64,000 nt of DNA from Megalobrama amblycephala (lineage: Eukaryota > Chordata > Actinopteri > Cypriniformes > Xenocyprididae): the NCBI RefSeq assembly GCF_018812025.1, contig NC_063057.1, positions 20,203,638 through 20,267,637 of the forward strand, read 5' to 3'. The notes beneath the pieces were generated by a model. The model searched no databases. It worked only from the letters and a program-made list of their open reading frames with translations, and was not told where the DNA came from. The position numbers were made by a program, and so were the translations under genes. Positions 25,101 through 38,225 of this stretch are shown here, piece after piece; the stretch's first letter is position 1, and every line of letters begins with the position of its first letter.

Positions 25101-25676
25101 TGTGCAAATGTATACATGTGTTCATCATGTGAAAAGTTCCTTGAGGGAGAGAACCACAAGCAACACAACTTATTACTGGTTTTTGTTTTTGGTTTTTGTA
25201 GTATTGTTTTGAATTTATCTCACCAGTGTGTAAGACTATGTTGTAGTGTGTGTGTGTGTGTGTTTGAGGGCTTGTGTGTGATGTCTGAGGGCAAAGTTTG
25301 GTTTTTCAGCAATAGTGAATGGTTTTGAGTGTAGAGCTTCATTTTGACCTGAAAATAGGATGTTTGGGGAATTGGGTGAGACGTTATGGATTTGTGTTTA
25401 CTGTTCTGAGAATATGAGGCATAGCTTTAAGAAATGTGTTTAAGCAATCGAGAAAAACTGTAACAAGGAGCCTGAAATTCACCAGTTTGGCTTACGCCAA
25501 ACACGCCAGTTTTTATCTTTTCTCCTTTCCTCACTCATTTCTTTATGTTTTTTTCTTTTGACTTGTTCTTCCACACTCTTGCTCCATTTCACGCATAGTC
25601 AGCAACCTTCTGGACCCACAATCCCTTGGGGCCTGAGGGTGCTCAAGCATGATGGGTGCACAGGTGCTCTGTGATC

Positions 25677-25728
25677 CATCCATCCATCCATCCATCCATC
25701 CATCCATCCATCCATCCATCCATCCATA
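25677..25728. repeat. (ATCC)n microsatellite
   Basis: About 13 uninterrupted CCAT units. Confidence 0.97.
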
Positions 25729-26683
25729 TATTCTCTCTCTCTGTTTCTCTCTCTATATTTCCTTTTTGATTTTTTTTCTTTATAAACCTTTTTTTTTTCA
25801 CTCCTGTTATATTTTAGTCAGATGGCGTCAATCTGTTTACATTGCCGAAGTGTCTGAACTCGCCAGTGTTTCACAAAGAGCAAATTCTCTTTTTTAAATG
25901 TTTTAGTTTGAAACATACGCTTCTCTTTACACAACATACGGTTGTTATGTTCTTAGCTCCGAGTTGAGGACCATTTTTTCTCAGATTCTACACAAAAACA
26001 GCTGAAGTATCATGGTGATAGTCTGTTTTTGTCAAAGCGTCGGTGGGTTTGTCGCAGCGCAGTAGATTGATCCCCTTACTGTCAAAGTGAAGTCAGTGAG
26101 GAGCTGTTGCAATGTGCTGCTAAAAGCAAACAGATTTCTGCCGATGACAGAATGACACATCCAAACAAGACAAAGAAAAGAGTTTCAAACCCACGGCTTG
26201 GGACAAGCAGAGATAGAGTTTGTTCATTCTGTCACAGTCTCAGTATGTATATGTATATTAATATAAGGCAGTTTTCATACTCATTTTAATTTCTTCAATC
26301 TCTTCAATCTGTTTTCACATTGTATTACTTGGTTTGAAGTGCAGTACGTTTGTGTCATCAGTGGGAATGTCACTGTGAGTGCTAGCTGTTTAGTACAGGA
26401 GCTAAGGAGCTACTCAGAAAGAAAAGATGCCAAAAAAAGAAAGTGTTGCACTTCACTTTTTACTCATGATTTTGTTCTTTTTGTTTTGCTACCAAAACGT
26501 AGCAGGCACAGAATGACAAAAAAATCTCCTGCGGAGGTTTCAAGAGATGTGAAGAATGTGAGCTGCTGGCCAAAGACAATTTCTGAAAAGATGAACGGCA
26601 ATGAATTAAACTACATTTGCATTTCCTGAAAGAAATACCAGGGTTTGTAAAGCAGCAACAGAGTTTGGTTACCAGCATTCTTC
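25729..26683. other. No gene seen
   Basis: CT- and T-rich at 25735-25800, then plain sequence. No supported frame. Confidence 0.5.
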
Positions 26684-26756
26684 AAAGTATGAGGGTGAAG
26701 CAACATGAGGGTGAGTCAATGATGGAAGAATTTTAATTTTTGGGTGAACTATCCCT
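26684..26756 (+). mobile_element. Family D element, 3' fragment (D1)
   Basis: Ends ...TTTTTGGGTGAACTATCCCT followed by TTAA (26757-26760), the inverse of the start of D3. Only about 70 bp can be recognised. Confidence 0.7.
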
Positions 26757-27049
26757 TTAAAGTTTTGGGTAAGTTTGGGTTTGAGGTTAAATGTTGGTTA
26801 CAGTTGGAATGCTGTACAATCTACTAAACTTTTGTTATTTTAAAACTTTAATTTTAAATTTCTTAAAGTAATACGTTTACAAAAAGGTTAATATTAATAC
26901 TTATGAACTGAGTATTAGAAAAAAAAAAAAAAATCTAAAATAAATTATATATAATTATATATGAGTTGTTTTTGCGGCTGACCTTATTGCATATGCATGT
27001 GTAGGAGTTTCCTTTTCAGACGCAAAATTTATGGGAGAGAAAAATGCTG

Positions 27050-27316
27050 TTCTTACTTAGAGTTTTTGTCTTGTTTCTAGTCAAAATATCTTAAAGTTCT
27101 TAAATCATGAAGCATTTTCTTGACAAGTAAAAATTATTTTCTTGTTTTTAGGAAAAATAAGTCAAAATTAAGTGAGTTTTTCCTTAAAACAAGCAAAATA
27201 ATCTGCCAATGGGGTAAGCAAAATAATCTTATTTCAAACCAAAAATAAGATATATAAACTTGTTTTCAGTTTGGATTAAGATTATTTTGCTTAAACACAA
27301 ATTTTTTTGCAGTGTG
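27050..27316. mobile_element. MITE with CACTGCAAAAA-type end
   Basis: TTCTTACTTAGAGTTTTTGTCTTG at the left and ATTATTTTGC...TTTTTTGCAGTG at the right, with repeated CAAGCAAAATAATCT units. The inner AT-rich arms are partly complementary. The left terminus is worn. Confidence 0.55.
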
Positions 27317-30300
27317 AATCACGCAATGGTATTTACTAATGTTTGCGCTAGTCAATTTACTGGTATTTGTGTCATTATTTACCACCCAAAAACAGCACGT
27401 CTTAACACATTTTGCGACATGGCTGCAATTGTTGCTGAGAACAGAGAGCGTGTGGTAGAAGGGAGAAAATATTTTCCACTTATATATATTTCTTTGGAAT
27501 GCCAGAGGAAGACGTTTTCTGAACATATCATTTGCCAAGCCATGTTGGCCTACCCAGGTGGAAAAAAAAGTACATTTCTATAATGTACTTAAAGTGCTCT
27601 ATTTTCGTGCACTAATTTTGTACTTAATATACTAAAAATTCTTCTTTAGTACTTCTTAAGATAATCTTAAGAACATGTAAGTGTACTCAACTGTGCTATT
27701 TTGAGACACCATGAAATATGAACTAAAATGTGCTTTTAATATACTATCTCTTTATTTTAAAAATTTATTTAGATACCACTAATACATTTGAACCCATAGT
27801 GTACTAACAAGTGGTGTGTGATGCGATCTGGGAAAACCCGTCGGACGTCGCGATGGAATGTTTTCAGTAAAGTCAAAAAATAGGTTGAATGTCATTCTAT
27901 AACATCTTGTCTATCATCTCTGAAAATATATTGGCAAAATTCGTCTGTTAAGTGCAAAAAAAAAAATGCCGATTTATAGTGGCAAGGCTGTCTTTCTCTA
28001 ACATTACTGTTTAAGAACACACCCAGCGGAGGTACAAAACAACAACAACAACAAAAAAGCTTAACCTGGCCACTCTTAACACTACAAAGACCTATCAAAA
28101 TAAACAACATAACATGTAGAATGAATGTGTATTAGTGGAAATTTCCCACCAGTCCTGTATAAATTTTTTTTTCTAATACAATGTTATTGTGAGAAGGCAG
28201 AGCTATAATGAACACACATGTTCTAATTATGTGTTTATTAGAGGTTGAATTAAAATCAAATACTGCCAAAGTGCCCATACTACTTTTGAATAGTATGTCT
28301 ACTTCATAAAATGTATGAAAATATGGTCCTTAAATGGTCAGATATGGAGCTTGGGTGTCATCTAGTGAAAAAGTTTGGTACTGCGCCCAAACAAAATCTT
28401 ACTGAAAGCTCATTTTTTTAATATTTCAACCTACAATTTTGGAATGTTGACATTTTTGGCTTTTATTTTCTTGCAGTTTGAGTAAAACATACTTTGTAAT
28501 ATATTATTATAAAATATAAACAATTATATATTTACATTTTCATAAACTTAAACTTATATAACTTTCAGAATTTATTTAACTTCTAAAATAATCTGACTAG
28601 TGTCTTCTTTAAAACAAGACCAACCATAGGTCTATATTCCAAAGCATTCTTGAATTACAACCATTTATGTTTAGACAGAGCATTTTCATGTCTATGCGAA
28701 AAAAGAGGGTGACAGTTATTTAAAACCTGTTTTTCTCAAAATTCCGTTACTGAAAATCAGAGCGATCAGCCGACTTCAGATAACCATAACTTTTGTTACA
28801 GACAAGCTATGAAAGAAGTAAAAACAGATTAGGAAAGGACTCGATTTCAGATTCAGGAAACATGTGATAGGTAAAATTTCACATCACATACGTGTTTGTC
28901 AGATGTAACAAATGTGGCTATACCATTAACACAGTTCATGTCGTTTTCACACAAAATGCAGTCAATTAACACGTTTCAAAAAATGCTTACATTTTCTTTT
29001 CATATAAGCTTACCCCATACCAAAATCATGGATCTTTCTCATCTTATTTGCAAATGCTTAAACACAGCAAGTCAGAAATGAAGACCCAATGTTCCAGTCA
29101 TTAAATATAGTATAAAACCTATACTTTTGCAACAACAGCAGTTTAAAAGTATTGAAAAAATGTATCACGCAAATACTGAAACAATTGATAAGCATCACAG
29201 TCAGGTGTTGAAGTTATTTTCATTACATGGAGATACAGTAAAATAAAACTGGATTTGTTCAGTGTGAGAACAACACAGAGGAGCAGAGAGAGAGAAAAAA
29301 AATGTCTAGGTAAGGGAAAGGAACAGATGAAAGAGCAGAGGAGTAGTTGGATCAGGACAAGGGAGTGTCTTTTGTGTCTTTTTTCTCTCAATTCCTATAG
29401 TTTATATTTCACAGTTCTGAGAAAAAAAGTCAGAATTGTGAGATGTAAACACACAATTGCAAAAAATAAAATAAATAAATCAATAAAAAGAATTCTGAGA
29501 TAAAAAGTCACAATCACCTTTTATGCTTTTTTTATTCTGTGGTGGGAAAAAAAAGCTTCCATAATAACCAAAGGCAATGTGTGTTGGATTTGTTGTTGAT
29601 CAATGGCAGCAATTTCATGTTTTCTTTTCAGTAAAAGCTTTATACAACGATTTTACTACAACGATTCCACTACCACTGTTCCATATGCAGAATATGTGGT
29701 CTGCGTAGGGCACTAGCTACCAAGGGGACACCATCCCACCCTCTACGGGAGCACCATCAACACCACACCCCCAGGGACTCATTTGACAAAGTGGCAGCCT
29801 TGAGCAATTCTGTTACTTTCTATTTTTTTTCTACTGCACATTCTATAAAGTAATGACTCATTCACTTTTAGATAGTACGTTGCCAAGAACGCACAAATTC
29901 AACACTCAACCAAAAATACAGAATGGCTTACTTGTAAGGAAACTGAATTTTAAAAATTATGGATTCCATATTTTCTGCAGGTAGAACCGAAACATGACAA
30001 GTAATGCGGTTTTCGTAATGCTATCAACTGTTAGTATTTTGACAGTCATTGCACTATGGTTGACTATATGTTCATGTTGGATGGAAAACCAGTGCTAGTG
30101 TTTTGACAGAATGACTTGATTTTGAATCAGGTTTGCTGTGTTTTGAGTTAAGATATATTGAAAAGGGTTTTTCGCATTTTGAAAAGTAGAGTTTGTGTTT
30201 ATTAAACAAAATATGGTTTGGCTAACTGTGTGATGATGTAGGTGTGTTGCTGTGTTAAGAGTTTAGAAAAAGTACTTTAAGTATTGTAAACGCTTGTTAG

Positions 30301-31522
30301 CAGCTGTAAAAAACTGTAATTTGCGCATCAGCAGTAGATCACACGCAAAACTTGTCACTTCCATCGGCGCATTTGTGGAATTGTGCTCTCACGCTAATTT
30401 GCCTCATTTAGTAAATCTGTCCCCTAGTATGAAAACACTCTAAACAACTGAGTCCTCAGAAGTTTTACACAATTAAATAGTGCAATAAATAGTGCAATTT
30501 TAAAACCCTGTGTGAATTTGCAAGGCAATGTAAGAGAAGCTTAAGCTGAGGGTGAAATGCTACATGCACAGTGGGAGAGCAGCAGGTAGCCACAAAATCC
30601 TGCTCACATCCCTGTCAATTAGCCGAGATTCATCCAGATCAAAGAGTCATAAGGTTTTCCATGGCACGCAGAGAGAAACAGCCAATGAGAGCCATTTGAA
30701 TCAGATTCAATCCAACCATCATCCAGGATTCACAGATAGATCATTAAAGCTGTGAACACTTTGAAAATCCTTCTGTGAAACAAACCCCCTGTTTCCCAAC
30801 TCCAGCCTGTCCAGCCAAAGCAAGCGAAAATCTCGCGGCACTGATCTGAGAGCAACAGGTGTGACTGATGATGGCGGCTGATCAGTATTCACTTCACTCT
30901 CATCGTGCTGCAGATCCTCTGCTGACTGTGCTGTCTCCGTCCAAATGAACCAGCTTGTATTTTAGGCCACGAATAAGCTCATTCAGCACTGAGCCGTGAC
31001 GAACCTGCTGCGAATTACCCTCTGTGATCTGAGCGTTCAGATTCAGTGACAGATTAGAAGATCCTCATGAATAAACCCACATAGACACAGATCCAATAGG
31101 GAACAGTGACAGTGTTTAATAGAAACATTATATAAACTCACTGAGTGCGTTTGAATGCGTCTTTATCCTAATGACACTCATCAGGTGCAAGAATTCAACA
31201 ATAAGGTGTTTGTTCACGTCTGAAATGCCTCTTTCCCGACCCTCATGAACAAATTAGAGTGTCTGCCAATACCATCGACCGTCTGAAGCATCTGCCGTAT
31301 GAACGCTGTAAACAAAGGACAGATTGCTTTACTGAATACGAGGATACGAGGAGAAGAAAAGAATGTGTCATAAATGGAGGATATTGATTGGATGGTTTGT
31401 TTACCAAGCATTTGTTCTGCTGCATGTCAGAGAGTGAAAATCAGATGTTTCCCAATGTGTGTGTTTATGTGGAAGATTAGATATTTTTAAGAAGCCTTTG
31501 TGTTTAAAAGTCCTAAAAATTA
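27317..31522. other. Mostly unique AT-rich sequence, no gene seen
   Basis: 29400-29560 holds a worn copy of the AGAATTCTGAGATAAAAAGTC repeat also found at 47345-47665 and 60738-61072. 30540-31080 is richer in GC and repeat-poor. No exon or RNA gene recognised. Confidence 0.45.
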
Positions 31523-31526
31523 TTAA

Positions 31527-32464
31527 AGGTGCCATCGAATTGAAAATTGAATTTACCTCGGCATAGTTGAATAACAAGAGTTCAGTACATGGAAATGACA
31601 TACAGTGAGTCTCAAACACCATTGCTTCCTCCTTCTTATATAAATCTCATTTGTTTAAAAGACCTCCGAAGAACAGGCGAATCTCAACATAACACAGACT
31701 GTTACGCAACAGTCGGGGTGTACGCCCCCAATATTTGCATATGCCAGCCCATGTTCAAGGCATTACACAAGGGAAGCCAGTATTAACGTCTGGATCTGTG
31801 CACAGCTGAATCATCAGACTAGGTAAGCAAGCAAGAACAACAGCGAAAAATGGCAGATGGAGCGATAATAACTGACATGATCCATGATAACATGATATTT
31901 TTAGTGATATTTGTAAATTGTCTTTCTAAATGTTTCGTTAGCATGTTGCTAATGTACTGTTAAATGTGGTTAAAGTTACCATTGTTTCTTACTGTATTCA
32001 CGGAGACAAGAGCCGTCGCTATTTTCATTTTTAAACACTTGCAGTCTGTATAATTCATAAACACAACTTCATTCTTTATAAATCTCTCCAACAGTGTAGC
32101 ATTAGCCGTTAGCCACGAAGCACAGCCTCAAATTCATTCAGAATCAAATGTAAACATCAACATAAATACCATACTTACGCGATTAGACATGCTGCATGAC
32201 GAACAGATCCATTTTGAGGGTTATATTAGCTGTGCGATCTTTGTTTATGCAATGATAGAGTCGAGAGCTCGGGAGGGGGCGGAGAGCGCGAGCAATTAAA
32301 CCTCAGCCTGAATCGGCGCATTTCTAATTATGCCTCAAAATAGGCAGTTAAAAAAATTAATTAAAAAAAATCTATGGGGTATTTTGAGCTGCAACTTCAC
32401 AGACACATTCAGGGGACACCTTAGACTTATATTACATCTTGTAAAACAACGTTCGATGGCACTT
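31527..32464 (+). mobile_element. Family A element, copy A3
   Basis: Starts AGGTGCCATCG and ends ATGGCACTT, with TTAA on both sides (31523-31526, 32465-32468). It shares the donor-like AGGTAAGCAAG, acceptor-like TATTCACGG (AG lost) and the palindrome (one base changed, GACTGTTACGCAACAGTC). It lacks the TATA box seen in A2 because of a short deletion after CCCATGTTC. Confidence 0.9.
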
Positions 32465-32468
32465 TTAA

Positions 32469-33200
32469 GAGCAGCTCAAAGAGAAAATGTCCGTCACATT
32501 ACTGCCCTTGTGTTCACCCCTGAATCCTTTGTCTAAACTTTTTTTTGTTCACTTGCCTTCAAACCGAATGAAACTGAAAAGTCCCTGATTAGCCGAAGCC
32601 TTTTATATACACCCTGATATTGTGAGTGTGTTTGTGCTTCAGTCTTTATCTAATGCTGGCCGTTTCTTTTCATGTGCTTTTGAATGTCGCCCAACAAAAC
32701 AGAACAAAGGCAGCAAAGCCTGAAACTTGCCATTAGAAATTTGTCAAGAAACATTCATATAAAAGCTTCACAAAAACAGCTCAAGACCTTTTTCTTTGTA
32801 TTTCTCTTTAAATGTGCCTGTCATGGCTGTTTTTGTGTACCGACTTTACAAAAATATGGTTTATTCTTCTGTTTTGTGTCATTCTGGTTTTTACTTGTAA
32901 GGTTATTGTTAGTATATGTTATTATAACAATGTTTATAAATAAAATGGAAAGCGGGTGAATGAAATCTGGAGTTTAAGGAATTAAAATCCCTAGGCGATG
33001 ACCGGCCAACTTTCATCATAAACTGAATTATATTGTTTCAATTTTACAAGCATATTGCTCAATTTTCCATTATTAAATATATAACAAATATCTTTGAGTT
33101 TGTCATCATCTCCTGATTCAGTCATATTTTTCATAATTATTTATTTATTTTTATTTGTTTATCCCAAAGTTAAATGTCCAATGGACATTGAAAAAAATAG
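32469..33200. other. No gene seen
   Basis: AT-rich, with no recognised element or exon. Confidence 0.5.
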
Positions 33201-33204
33201 TTAA

Positions 33205-33804
33205 AGACCCCCTGTGGTGAAAATCAAGTTTTTAATGTTGTTTATATGTCTATGTGGTGTTTGTATATGCTTTAAGACAAACAATGTGCAAATTCATCAG
33301 TCAACAACATTGTGGATTATCTTCTCCTTAAAACTGCAATGAACCAAAGCCAGTCTCAAAAACGCAGTTTGAAATCATTGGTGTTCCTTACATCACAAAC
33401 TATCATGTAACCAATCACGTCAATGTGCCTGTGGCTTTAGCATATCATTAACTATGCTACGAACCAGGGGAGTCTCAAGAGAAGCTAAGTTATCCTGATA
33501 TATTTTTTTCTGTTGATATGAAAAATCATGTACATTTAGCAATATAGCGGGTGAATGATATGATGTGTACATGATGTATATTACGATGTTATGATGAACT
33601 ATATGCCTTTCTCCACTGATGTTCTGAGTTGTTCAAAGCATTTAAACCAGCATTTCCACTTGCCATTGTGCAGCATTTACTACAGTAAAGTTGACCGAGT
33701 GGATCTCTGAGCTGGTGTGATTGAGTGGAGGCGGGGCTAATTAGCATATTCATGGTCCATGTATACTAAATGAAGCATGGGTGTAAAGTTACATTCAAGC
33801 TATT
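33205..33804 (+). mobile_element. TTAA-preceded element, 5' part (AGACCCCCTGTGG end)
   Basis: TTAA at 33201-33204 is followed by AGACCCCCTGTGGTGAAAAT, an AG-starting terminus like the other TTAA families. The body includes GGAGGCGGGGCTAATTAGCA near its right part. No matching right terminus; C2 begins at the next TTAA. Partial copy, classification tentative. Confidence 0.5.
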
Positions 33805-33808
33805 TTAA

Positions 33809-35160
33809 AGGATTAGTTCACTTTTAAATAAACTTTTGCTGATAATTTACATATTTTCCTTTCTTCAGTCGAAAAGAAATTAAGGTTTTTGATGAAAACA
33901 TTCTAGGATTTTTCTTCATATAATGGACTTCAATGGGCATCAAATGGTTCAAGGTCAAAATTACAGTTTCAGTGCAGCTTCAAAGGGCTTTAAACGATAC
34001 CAGATGAGGAATAAGGGTCTTATCTAGCAAAACGATCGGTCATTTAAAAAAAAAAAAGCACAAATGTTTGCCTTGTTCTGTTCTGCGATGCGTGTTCGTG
34101 ACGTCACGTAATACGCAATTACATTGAAAAGGTCACGCTTGACGTAGGCGGAAGTACCGAGTCAGTGTTTACAAGTTGAACGTGCAAATTCTAAGTCAAA
34201 CGGCATTTACAAAAAAAAGATGAGTTTTTCGCCCTGCCCTACCTTTTTGAACCGGAATACACAGAGGAAGAAATAAGGCAGATGGAAGAGACTACTGCGG
34301 CGACTCAAGCATCGGGCAGACGAAGATCTAACGAGACGTGGTGGTGCACATGTGGCAAATGCCAACCATTGCCAACAGAGGAAGAATCTAGATGCTGCCA
34401 CGACTGGACCATTTCAATCCCACCATTAGAATCAGTCGGTGAGTCCCTGTTTCCATCTCGCTCCATTACCGGACAAAATGGATTTCCATCGTTACTGAGC
34501 AACAACGTTTTAAGGGGGTCGCACACCGGACGCGAAGCTCAGCGGCGCGCCACGTCTTTAAAATTCGAACGCATTGTTTTCTATGAGTGTACGCACACCG
34601 GCGGCGACATTCGGCGCCTGTCCGGGGCGCCCAGCTACGACTCAGGAAGCTGTTCAAAATCCTGCCACGCCACAGAGCGCCATGTACATTGTTTTACATT
34701 AAATGTGTATTATATTTCTCTCAAATCGTCCTTAATGTACATACTGACTTCACCCTGTGCTGCTACTTCCGCCTACGTCAAGCGTGACCTTTTCAACGTA
34801 ATTGCGTATTACGTGACGTCACAAACGCGCATCTCAGGACAGAGCAAGGCGAGCATTTGTGCTTATAAAACTTAAACTTTTTTATTTTTTTTTTTTAAAA
34901 TGACCGATCGTTTTGCTAGATAAGGCCCTTATTCATCATCTGGTATCATCTAAAGCCCTTTGAAGCTGTACTGTAACTGTCTTTTGGACCTTCAACCTTT
35001 TGGGCTCCATTGAAGTCCATTATAAGGAGAAAAATCCTGGAATGTTTTCATCAAAAACCTTAATTTCTTTTCGACTGAAGAAAGAAAGACATGAACATCT
35101 TGGATGACATGGGGGTGAGTAAATTATCAGCAAAAGTTTATTTAAAAGTGAACTAATCCT
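33809..35160 (+). mobile_element. Family C foldback element, copy C2 (Kolobok-like)
   Basis: Ends AGGATTAGTTCACTTTTAAA / its exact inverse, with TTAA at 33805-33808 and 35161-35164. The arms are inverted copies over more than 150 bp each. A second inverted pair (GACGTCACGTAATACGCAAT at 34100 and its inverse at 34800) surrounds the coding part. The ORF at 34222-34438 is P2X7-ballast-like. A CG-rich segment at 34510-34690 (GGGGTCGCACACCGGACGCG) looks like a further truncated insertion. Confidence 0.88.
34222..34500 (+). pseudogene. P2X7 cytoplasmic (ballast) domain-like ORF in a transposon
   Basis: The frame reads EFFALPYLFEPEYTEEEIRQ, MEETTAATQASGRRRSN, then WWCTCGKCQPLP, EEESRCCHDW. The WCxCGxCxxLPxxxExxCC pattern is the zinc-binding signature of the P2X7 receptor C-terminal ballast domain and of fish P2X7-like orphan proteins. 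A donor GTGAGT follows at 34439. Downstream, in the same frame, ITGQNGFPSLLSNNVL resembles the block after the cysteines in P2X7. There is no receptor channel part. It lies in the middle of foldback C2, so it is a transposon-carried version, cut off by the insertion at about 34510. Confidence 0.68.
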
Positions 35161-35164
35161 TTAA

Positions 35165-37435
35165 GGCATGACGATTTTTTTTCATCAAAAAAATCTTTAA
35201 TGATGTCATTTTGGTGATCCAAGATAGAATTATTAACTACAGGTAGACTTTAATAGTTATTTTTTTGATGTTTTGAAATTATTGTTATGCTTTACTGTAT
35301 CTGGACAGACAGATAACTGAACAATACAACAGTTTGTTCACTGTAGTTTTGGGTAATTTTGTCCTCGCCTAAGAAGTGTCCATGTGGGAAACTAGAAGCA
35401 TGAATACACATTTCTCAAAGCTACTGAAATTTTAGTTGTGATTAAATCAGGATGCAGCTAAGTTAACATTCAAATACATTTTAGTGAAGTGAAGTTTCCT
35501 CTCTGCTTTCACTTTCTGCTCTCAGTGCAGTGCTGAATGTGTCAGTTTGGCAGCGTCTGTCGGGAAAAGCATCTCAATGCTGCATTTTGCTTTTCATTCT
35601 ATTTTTAACAATGTGACATTTCTGAAAGATGTGACAAAACACAGAAACCAGAGCCAAATGACTGACCAGTCTGAAACTCTCTGGAAAATGACAGCTCTCG
35701 ACTGGCAGAGGTCACGTCACAACTTCCCCTGAGATTGCAGATCTGAAGACAAAAATCAACACTGGCTAGTTCATTTGGGAGAGTGACTGAATTCAATAAA
35801 GAAAAGTCTAAAATCAACAATTATGACCAAAACACACCAAACTACTGAGAATTTCCCTAAACTTCTATATTTTCTATTTTAGAGAGAGAAAAGGAAGTTA
35901 AAGGAAGGGAAATGTTTCTCACTATTTTTTATCTTTGACTTGAAAAAGTGAAAAAGTTTAAGTTCATGATCAAACAGTCTCCGGAAAGGAGGAAAACTTT
36001 GTTGAGGAGAGGAGGGTCTCAGCACTTATGATGTCAACTGAACACACACACGAACACGACACTGGGTGTGTGAGGACGGTATTGAAGCTTCTGCTTCATG
36101 CTCGGGAGTTTTCCCACAGCCGAATGTATTGAATCTGCTTCCACATGTACAAAATCAAAACAAAGTGAAGATTTCAGCATCTTTGAGACACTTCAGATAC
36201 AGTGAGAATCTCCACTGGTAGATTTTGACATTCTGAACATTTGATAACTTCCCAAACTCCCCTGCTGTTATGCATACTAGTCTGCATGGATGGGCAGGGA
36301 GTTCTTACCCAGAAACATACCGCCAATCCAATCCAAACCATATGCTAATTGTCAATCATCTTTGACGAGTTTGGGGTTAATGACCATAAAACCTCAGTTC
36401 ATCAAGATCATTTATTGAAATGGCAATCAATCGTTATGATTATTGTTATGGCATCACGATCATGAGCTCATTAGTGCATGACTGTCCAAATTTACATATT
36501 TTCTCTGATATATAACAGTGTGAACTACTGAATGAATAAATGACATTAGGACTTCATAGACTTCAGAGAAAACAAAATGCTAGAAACGTGCAGAAAATGT
36601 CCCTTTAATGTTTTACATGAAGAACTGATGATATATAAGCAAAATCTTCATCCATGAGCAGGTTATTATCAATGATCTTGTTTTTCATCATTAAAAATGT
36701 TTAACGTATTTAATTTTTATATTTAACATATTGTTCACCCTGATGAGATGAAGATGCTTTAACCTCTATAGTTTAGCTCTCATAGTTGAGTGTTCATCTT
36801 TACTGAAGTGTTGTGGGTTTGAGAGTCTCTATAATGATGGATCTGATCTCAGACCTGCTTTTAAATGAAGAAGCACCAGCAGACACTAAACTTAATGGCC
36901 ATTGACATGCTCACATCCAATATCTCACTTGGTGGGATTAAATGCTAAGATGAATCAGCAATAGTTTCCAGAAACAAATTTGACCTGGTTTCTGTGGAAT
37001 AAACAAGCCGTATTAAATGCTTCTGTTGTATGTTGTTTCCTCTAATATCAACACTGACATTTAACCAAAGGTCAATCGTGAGGTTAGAGTAGACACTGTG
37101 GAAACTAGTTACCTACCAAGTGCTAATGAGGTGTTTGTGTTGTTGTGGCCAAAATTTGTGTGCCAAAATTTAGGGTGTTGAAATCCCCAGAAACATTGCC
37201 TCACCACTACTTGGGTGCTGTTTGATAAGCTACTACAGAAATATGCTAACAAAATCTCAAAACACTTTAGCAAATGCATAGCAAAATGCTAGCAGAATGC
37301 AGAACATATTAGCAACCACACTGCAACATTCTAATCATTCAGGACAGTTTAGCTACAAGCATCATGGTTACAAATTTAACTCATATATCACTCATTTTTC
37401 TTGAAAATGTAAAAATCTGTTTATAAAATGGATAG
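35165..37435. other. No gene seen
   Basis: Repeat-poor AT-rich sequence. Frames at 35547-35732 and on the opposite strand overlap each other and have no family resemblance. Confidence 0.5.
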
Positions 37436-38225
37436 TTCTGGCCCTTGATTCTGATTGGTTGAGCCGCGTTCAAAGCCGTTGTAAAATTCCTGAAAACATA
37501 CAGCTGACTGCATTACATAAGTATCGCTGCACTACTGAATGTGTATGTTGCTGCGTCTGTCTTAGCAATCATTCTTAGCAACATAAACATATGTTTGTTC
37601 TCTATTGATTTTGTTCATTGAAGCTTACTGCATTATATAGAAGAGTATTGTGAGAAAGATACCGAGTGACCGAGTGTATTACCATTCAGATTTAGCATTT
37701 TCCTTCAGGTCAGTCCTATGTTCTTAATACAAAATCTGTTTGAATGTCTGCTGCGATCTTGTCCTTTTAACATTTAATGGGATTTCCCGTGCCCTGCTGA
37801 CAATGACAGCGCTAGTCAAAGCATTTGTCAGTTGCGTCTTGTTTCATGTTCGCAACAAGTTTCAATATAAAAGTCTTTGGGACTGAGTGACTCGCTCATA
37901 AAGACAATCTTTGCCACCATCTGATCATGTAATAAATGTAACTTCTGTTGCTGTTCATGGTCAGGGATTTTTTTTCTAGCGGAAGGAAGGCTTTTAATGA
38001 TTTTACTTACATTGATACATATTTTTTGGCTTTAATATTTGTATTGTGTGGTTACCGTTATATAAAAGCAATAAGCCCCGTGAAGCCATGGTTTACAGTG
38101 AATTTATAACAGCTAAGGGGGTTTTAGGCACTCCGCGTCGCGCCTAACAATGCCCCTTAGCTGTTATAAATTCACTGTAAACCATGGCTTCACGGGGCTT
38201 ATTGCTTTTATATATCGTGACTTCT
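37436..38225. mobile_element. Repeat element ending in a perfect 60-bp hairpin
   Basis: Begins near TTCTGATTGGTTGAGCCGCG. Non-coding body. The right part is the hairpin at 38061-38212 (separate entry). The outer boundaries are approximate and inferred from the TTGATTCTGATTGGTTGAG text common to fish dispersed repeats. Confidence 0.45.
38061..38212. repeat. Perfect inverted repeat, two 60-nt arms, 32-nt loop
   Basis: Arms 38061-38120 and 38153-38212 are exact reverse complements by eye. The 32-nt loop is itself a small hairpin (TTAGGC...GCCTAA). Confidence 0.95.

Larger units (their letters stand above)
23073..25460 (+). mobile_element. Tc1/IS630-like transposon (deleted inside, split by A2)
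   Basis: The left terminus CAGTTTTTCTCGATTGCTTA matches the inverse of the right terminus ending CAATCGAGAAAAACTG at 25460. TA lies on both sides (23071-23072 and 25461-25462). Family A copy A2 sits in the left terminal repeat, 20 bp from the edge. Coding remnants of a transposase lie at 24403-25100. This is an older host element for the A2 insertion. Confidence 0.87.
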
